From the NCBI RefSeq assembly GCF_900184265.1, contig NZ_FXXA01000002.1, positions 1,970,539 to 2,034,538 of the forward strand: a stretch of 64,000 nucleotides of DNA, written 5' to 3'. The notes under the pieces were generated by a model. It was not told the DNA's origin, ran no database searches, and worked only from the letters and a program-made list of their open reading frames with translations. Position 1 is the first letter of the stretch; the number at the start of each line of letters is the position of its first letter. This document shows positions 59,752 through 64,000 of this stretch, in pieces. A program made the translations under genes and the position numbers. Source of the DNA: Eggerthella timonensis. Lineage in GTDB: Bacteria > Actinomycetota > Coriobacteriia > Coriobacteriales > Eggerthellaceae.

Positions 59752-62670
59752 ATGGATACCGAACCTCTACAGAGCGTCGACGTTGCGATCGTGGGAGCCG
59801 GCGTCGCCGGTGCGACGGCGGCGCGCGCATTGGCGCGATGGCGCCTGTCCGCCGTGGTGCTCGAAGCGGGCAACGACGTGGCGTGCGGGGCGACCCGCGC
59901 GAACTCCGGCATCGTGCACGCAGGGCACGACCCGCTGCCCGGAACGCTCAAGGCCCGCTTCAATGTGGAAGGCTCGCGGCTGTTCCCGCAATGGGCCGAC
60001 GAGCTGGGATTCTCCTACGTGCGCAACGGCTCGCTCGTGCTCGCGTTCTCCGACGAGGAGCGGGCCTCCGTGCGCCGGCTCGTGGCGCGTGCGGCCGAGA
60101 ACGGCGTGGAGGGCGTGCGCGAGCTGGACGCGGCCGACGTGCGGGCGCTCGAGCCGCAGGTGAGCCCGCTCGTGCGCGGCGGCCTCGTGGCTGAGACGGG
60201 CGCCATCTGCGACCCGTACGAGGTTGCGCTCTTCTCGGCCGAGCAGGCTGCGCTGCACGGCACGGCGTTCCGCTTCAACGAGCGCGTCGTGTCCGTCGAG
60301 CGGCTCTCGGCCGCATCGGCGACGTCCGCGCGCTACCTTTTGGTCACGTCTTCGGGCGCGCGCTACGCGGCGCGCGCGGTGGTGAACGCCGCCGGCGTGT
60401 TCGCCGACGAGCTGAACAACATGGTGAGCGCGCGCCGTCTGCACATCACGGCACGGCGCGGCGAGTACTGCCTGTACGATTCCGAGTACGGACCGCTGTT
60501 CTCCCATACGGTGTTCCAAGCGCCGTCGTCGGCGGGCAAGGGCGTGCTGGTGACGCCGACCGTGCACGGCAACCTGCTCGTGGGGCCGAACGCGGTGGAG
60601 CAGGCGAGCAAGACCGATCTGTCGACGAGCGCGGAGGGCCTGCGGTTCGTGCTGGAATCCGCGAGGAAGACATGGCCCGACGCCAGCGCGCGCGGCATGA
60701 TCGCGAACTTCGCAGGGCTGCGCGCTTCGAATGCCGACGGCGACGACTTCGTCATCGGCGAGCCGGACGACGCGCCCGGGTTCTTCAACATCGCCTGCTT
60801 CGATTCGCCGGGGCTCACCTCGGCGCCTGCCGTGGCCGAGCATGTGGCGCGCGCGGTGGCGGAGCAGCTGGGGGCCGAGCCCAACGGGGCGTTCCGGGCG
60901 CGCCGCGAGCGCTGCGCGCCGTTCGCCGATCTCGACGAGGCCGCCCGCGCCCGCGCCATCGAGGCCGATCCGCGCTGGGGGCACGTCGTGTGCCGCTGCT
61001 GCGAGGTGACCGAGGCCGAGCTTGCAGCCGCGCTGCACGGGCCGCTGCCGGTGCTGTCGCTCGACGCGCTCAAATGGCGCACGCGCGCGATGATGGGCCG
61101 CTGCCACGGCGGGTTCTGCTCGCCGGAGATCGCGCGCATCGTTGCGCGCGAGACGGGCGTCGCTCCCGACGCGCTGGACAAGCGCCTGGCGGGCTCGCCG
61201 GTGGTGGCGAAGGCGCGCCCCGACTACGCGCAGCTGGCCTGCGCCGACGCCCACGCCGCTGCGCGCGCACAGGCTTCGACGGGCGCGGGCGACACGTACG
61301 ACGTGGCGGTGGTGGGCGGCGGAGCCGCCGGCATCGCCGCAGCCCAGGCGGCCGCGAGCCGAGGCGCGCGCGTGCTTCTGCTCGACCGCGAGGAGAAGCT
61401 GGGCGGCATCCTCAAGCAGTGCGTGCACAACGGTTTCGGGCTGCACCGCTTCGGCGTGGAGCTGACGGGCCCGGAGTACGCGCAGCGCGAGATCGACGCG
61501 CTTGCAGCCGAAGGCGCGGTGGACGTGCTGGCGGGGGCCAGCGTGACGTCCGTCGATCCGGGACGCCCGGACGACGGCGCGGGCTCGCCGCTCACGGTGC
61601 ACGCGGTGGACGCGCGCGGCGCGCACGCGTATCGGGCGCGCTCCGTGGTGCTGGCCACCGGTTCGCGCGAACGCGGGCTCGGCGCGCTCAACATGGCGGG
61701 CTCCCGCCCGTCGGGCGTGTTCTCGGCGGGCAGCGCGCAGAACTTCATGAACCTCCAAGGATGCCTGCCGGGGTGCCGCGCGGTCATCCTCGGCTCCGGC
61801 GACATCGGGCTCATCATGGCGCGCCGTCTGGCGTCCCAAGGCGCCGAGGTCGTCGGCGTGCACGAGCTCATGCCGCATCCGTCGGGACTGCGCCGCAACG
61901 TGGTGCAGTGCCTCGACGACTTCGGCATCCCGCTGCACCTCAGCTCGACGGTGACGCGCCTGGAAGGGGAGGGGCGCCTGAGCGCGGTGTACGTGTCGCA
62001 GGTGGATCCCGAGACGATCCAGGTGATCCCCGGCACCGAGCAGCGCATCCCCTGCGACACGCTGCTGCTGTCGGTGGGCCTCGTGCCCGAAAACGAGGTG
62101 GCGAAGTCGGCCGGGGTGTCGCTCGACCCCGTCACGGGCGGCGCGCGCGTGGACAACCGTCTGGCCGCCGACGTGCCTGGCGTGTTCGCCTGCGGCAACG
62201 CGCTGCACGTGCACGACCTGGTGGACCATGCCTCGCAGGAGGGCGAGCGCGCCGGCGCCGCGGCGGCGGCCTACGCGAAGCGTCGGGTTGCGGGCTGCGA
62301 AGACGGCGCCGAGCCGGTCGATGCGTCCGGAGACGGCATCCCCGTGATGGCGGGCGACGGCGTGCGCTACGTGGTGCCGCAGGCCGTGGACGCTGCCATG
62401 CGGCCCGACGAGAAGCTCATGCTGTCGCTGCGCGTGACGCGCACCGTGAGCGAACCGCGCTTCATCGTGGAGGGCATCGACGCCGCAGGGCGCGTGCGCG
62501 AGCTCAAGCGCGCGAAGACGATGATCGCCGTGCCTGCCGAGATGGTGCTCGTCATCCTGCCCGCCGGCGCCGTGGCGGGCTGTTCGGCCGTGCGCGTGCG
62601 CGTGGAGGGCCGCGACGCGGCCGCGGCGCCCGCAAACGAGGCGCACATCGCAGGGGGAGGGGCCGACTGA
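59752..62670 (+). CDS. fused FAD-dependent oxidoreductase: GlpA-like, BFD-type 2Fe-2S and second pyridine-nucleotide flavoprotein
   Basis: A 972-residue fusion. Residues 1-400 are a GlpA-like FAD oxidoreductase ([17 protein letters not shown], then [24 protein letters not shown]). Residues 414-456 carry a BFD-like 2Fe-2S site (CRCC...CHGGFC). From about 516 there is a second Rossmann domain ([17 protein letters not shown]) with a mid NAD motif [17 protein letters not shown] and a final FACGN. In many Firmicutes these parts are separate genes followed by a DUF1667 gene; here the first two are one polypeptide and the DUF1667 gene overlaps the stop. A glycerol-3-phosphate or related 2-hydroxy-acid dehydrogenase role is likely. 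Start ATG 59752. Confidence 0.85.
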   Translation: MDTEPLQSVDVAIVGAGVAGATAARALARWRLSAVVLEAGNDVACGATRANSGIVHAGHDPLPGTLKARFNVEGSRLFPQWADELGFSYVRNGSLVLAFSDEERASVRRLVARAAENGVEGVRELDAADVRALEPQVSPLVRGGLVAETGAICDPYEVALFSAEQAALHGTAFRFNERVVSVERLSAASATSARYLLVTSSGARYAARAVVNAAGVFADELNNMVSARRLHITARRGEYCLYDSEYGPLFSHTVFQAPSSAGKGVLVTPTVHGNLLVGPNAVEQASKTDLSTSAEGLRFVLESARKTWPDASARGMIANFAGLRASNADGDDFVIGEPDDAPGFFNIACFDSPGLTSAPAVAEHVARAVAEQLGAEPNGAFRARRERCAPFADLDEAARARAIEADPRWGHVVCRCCEVTEAELAAALHGPLPVLSLDALKWRTRAMMGRCHGGFCSPEIARIVARETGVAPDALDKRLAGSPVVAKARPDYAQLACADAHAAARAQASTGAGDTYDVAVVGGGAAGIAAAQAAASRGARVLLLDREEKLGGILKQCVHNGFGLHRFGVELTGPEYAQREIDALAAEGAVDVLAGASVTSVDPGRPDDGAGSPLTVHAVDARGAHAYRARSVVLATGSRERGLGALNMAGSRPSGVFSAGSAQNFMNLQGCLPGCRAVILGSGDIGLIMARRLASQGAEVVGVHELMPHPSGLRRNVVQCLDDFGIPLHLSSTVTRLEGEGRLSAVYVSQVDPETIQVIPGTEQRIPCDTLLLSVGLVPENEVAKSAGVSLDPVTGGARVDNRLAADVPGVFACGNALHVHDLVDHASQEGERAGAAAAAYAKRRVAGCEDGAEPVDASGDGIPVMAGDGVRYVVPQAVDAAMRPDEKLMLSLRVTRTVSEPRFIVEGIDAAGRVRELKRAKTMIAVPAEMVLVILPAGAVAGCSAVRVRVEGRDAAAAPANEAHIAGGGAD

Positions 62671-63041
62671 TGCAATTCGCCACCGACATCGTCGCCTTCA
62701 CGTGCATCTGCTGCCCGCTGGGCTGCCGCGTGGAGGTGGCGCTCGACGAGGACGGCCGGGTTGCCGACGTCTCGGGCTACACGTGCAAGCGCGGCGCGGA
62801 TTATGCGGCTCAGGAGGCCGTGGCGCCCGAGCGCATGGTGACGGCCGTGCTGTGCGTGTCCGGCTGCCTGGAGCCCGTCAGCGTGAAGACCGAGCGCCCG
62901 GTGCCGAAGGCCGCCATGCGCGACGTGCTGGCCGCCATCGCCGTGCTCGACCTCTCCGCGCCCGTCGCTGCCGGCGACGTGCTCATAGAGGACGTATGCG
63001 GCACCGGCGTGGCCGTCGTCGCCACGAAGAGCGTATGCTGA
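62670..63041 (+). CDS. DUF1667 protein
   Basis: A 123-residue protein with the family motif FTCICCPLGCRVEV near the N-terminus (C-x2-C-P-x-GC) and further cysteines in YTCKRG and CVSGCL, probable ligands for an iron-sulfur or other metal centre. DUF1667 proteins travel with glycerol-3-phosphate-type flavoproteins and are thought to be electron-transfer partners. Its ATG (62670) overlaps the last base of the flavoprotein stop (TGATG), so both are made together. Confidence 0.85.
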   Translation: MQFATDIVAFTCICCPLGCRVEVALDEDGRVADVSGYTCKRGADYAAQEAVAPERMVTAVLCVSGCLEPVSVKTERPVPKAAMRDVLAAIAVLDLSAPVAAGDVLIEDVCGTGVAVVATKSVC

Positions 63042-63090
63042 GGGAAAGCGACCCCGTCGGGCCGTTGTCGATGGAGGGAGGCTTTCGGAT

Positions 63091-63357
63091 ATGGGCGATG
63101 AACCTTTGAACGAAACGCAGGGATCCGGGCGCGCCGGAGGCGACCGGGCGCGCCTCGCGGCCACGGCTCTGGTGGCGCTCGGCACGCTCGCGCTGCTGTT
63201 CGCCGCCGCGGTGGCGGTGTTCCTGCTGATCGCGGAGCTGCTGCAGGGCGAATGGATGCTGGCCGGCAGCGCCGTCGTGGTGCTCGCGTTCTTGCTGTGG
63301 CTGGGCAACCGCCTCGTCCATGTCGCCGCCAACCAGAACAAGGACCCGCTGGGGTAA
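63091..63357 (+). CDS. small two-helix membrane protein
   Basis: An 88-residue protein with two hydrophobic segments (ALGTLALLFAAAVAVFLLI and AVVVLAFLLWLG) joined by a short loop. Both ends are polar. Start ATG 63091 with GGAGGGAGG upstream. No family was recognised. It lies 49 bp after the DUF1667 gene on the same strand and may be part of that operon, possibly as a membrane docking partner. Confidence 0.6.
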   Translation: MGDEPLNETQGSGRAGGDRARLAATALVALGTLALLFAAAVAVFLLIAELLQGEWMLAGSAVVVLAFLLWLGNRLVHVAANQNKDPLG

Positions 63358-63541
63358 GACGGACGACCTCGCCCCGACCTGGGAGCGTCGATGCGATTCC
63401 CCTTAGCGCGGAGGAAAGCGTGCGGTTTGTGACGTGCGTCCGCGTCGATTCGCGATAAGGGACGGCACGCGGTCGGCGCGGCGCCGCGGATCGAGCGACG
63501 GGGGAGGCGGAATTGGTTTCGGCACGCAAAACGGGCTATTC

Positions 63542-63691
63542 CAAGCAGTTTTTTCGTTTTGCGAACTTTTCTTCTCCCGAAAGGGGGAACCAGCTGCAGG
63601 ATGCGTGCAAAAGCCCAGGTCGAAGATTCGGAGTGTCTATCGAAACGCGATCCGAACGGCTTTGGGACACGCAAAACGAAAAAATTGCTTG
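63542..63691. repeat. long-arm inverted-repeat element 5
   Basis: Arms 63542-63563 and 63670-63691 (CAAGCAGTTTTTTCGTTTTG...) pair at 21 of 22 positions. The interior contains AAAGCCCAGGT (63610-63620), 68 bp from the left end. It occupies much of the 439-bp gap between convergent genes; 63358-63541 shows no gene. Confidence 0.75.
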
Positions 63692-63764
63692 CCGCGAGCG
63701 AGATCGCGTGCAGCGTTTCCGGCGCCGTTTCGGAATGCGCGCCACCTTCGCCCCGAACGTAAAA

Positions 63765-63792
63765 AAAGAGGGTCGCAACGGCGACCCTCTTT
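63765..63792 (-). terminator. terminator of the partial minus-strand gene
   Basis: AAAGAGGGTCGC-AACG-GCGACCCTCTTT, with a T-run on the minus strand (63761-63767). Confidence 0.85.
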
Positions 63793-63796
63793 CGTT

Positions 63797-64000
63797 CTAC
63801 CTGCTGCGCTTGCCCCTCTGCTGGGCGACGGCGGCGCGATGGGTGCGGCCGGGGCGCAGGTCCGAGCCGCCGCGCTTCTTCGGCGCGCCGCCCTGCGGGG
63901 CGTTCGGCTTCTTGCCCTGCGGGCCTTGCGGACGACCGCCCTGTCCGCCTTGGCCGCCCGACGGCTTCTTCTTCGCGAGCGGACGCTTGCCCGACCCGGC
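63797..64000 (-). CDS. C-terminal tail of a basic Gly/Pro/Lys-rich protein (cut by window edge)
   Basis: The minus strand is open from the window end to a TAG at 63797-63799, giving 67 residues rich in Gly, Pro, Lys, Gln and Arg (KRPLAKKKPSGGQGGQGG, then RTHRAAVAQQRGKRSR at the end). Such low-complexity basic tails are typical of DEAD-box RNA helicases and other RNA-binding proteins in high-GC bacteria, but the domain that would decide it lies outside the window. A terminator follows directly. Coding is likely because it ends at a terminator and shows strong codon bias; the identity is open. Confidence 0.5.
   Translation of the reverse strand, partial: AGSGKRPLAKKKPSGGQGGQGGRPQGPQGKKPNAPQGGAPKKRGGSDLRPGRTHRAAVAQQRGKRSR

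Overview
The window is about 64 kb of high-GC bacterial chromosome. Tat-exported redox lipoproteins, a DMSO-reductase-type molybdoenzyme operon with TorD chaperones, a two-gene minimal SUF system and the overall gene repertoire suggest an anaerobic actinobacterium of the Coriobacteriia, most like Eggerthella or a relative (Eggerthellaceae). This assignment is inferred from gene content; no rRNA lies in the window. I saw no rRNA, tRNA, CRISPR array, prophage or insertion-sequence transposase.

Layout. Bases 1-8087 hold the end of a TorD-like chaperone, a radical SAM protein, a LysR regulator and a dmsA-dmsB-torD-dmsC operon. Bases 8092-15116 carry Tat lipoproteins (DUF362 and flavodoxin-like), a cell-wall-anchored metalloprotease, an aldo/keto reductase with a divergent LysR gene, and a flavodoxin. 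Bases 15154-20987 hold an MFS-GH2-galK-galT unit. From 21 to 32 kb come an Fe-S aldo/keto reductase, a TetR/SDR pair, RNHCP-rsgA, a PIN toxin-antitoxin pair, an iron alcohol dehydrogenase, ahcY, a membrane glycosyltransferase and comF. Bases 33-41 kb contain a solute-binding lipoprotein, larB with a short larC-like gene, the smsB/sufC pair flanked by two parS sites, and a large M16 protease. Bases 41.8-47.8 kb encode an oligopeptide ABC transporter. From 48 kb on are trpB2 behind a classical attenuator, a FetAB-type exporter, two membrane proteins, a dhaL-dhaK-aldolase-VOC cluster, infC-rpmI-rplT, a NifX-like protein, a fused flavoprotein with its DUF1667 partner, and the tail of a basic protein.

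How parts fit. Seven promoters share a MerR-type layout (TTGAC-like -35, exactly 19 bp to the -10, a dyad centred between them). They precede the DUF362 protein, both flavodoxins, the Fe-S aldo/keto reductase, the iron alcohol dehydrogenase and larB, which suggests one redox or electrophile-stress regulon whose activator lies outside the window. RNA-level control is visible at trpB2 (leader peptide with three Trp codons, then a terminator) and infC (terminator in the leader, probable AUA start).

The most novel structural signal is a set of five intergenic elements of 118-152 bp. Each has two long inverted arms (13-29 bp) flanking a core with CCAGGT about 57-70 bp from one end. A second set of compact, near-perfect palindromes is scattered between genes. 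Two perfect parS sites about 1.1 kb apart suggest the origin-proximal part of the chromosome.
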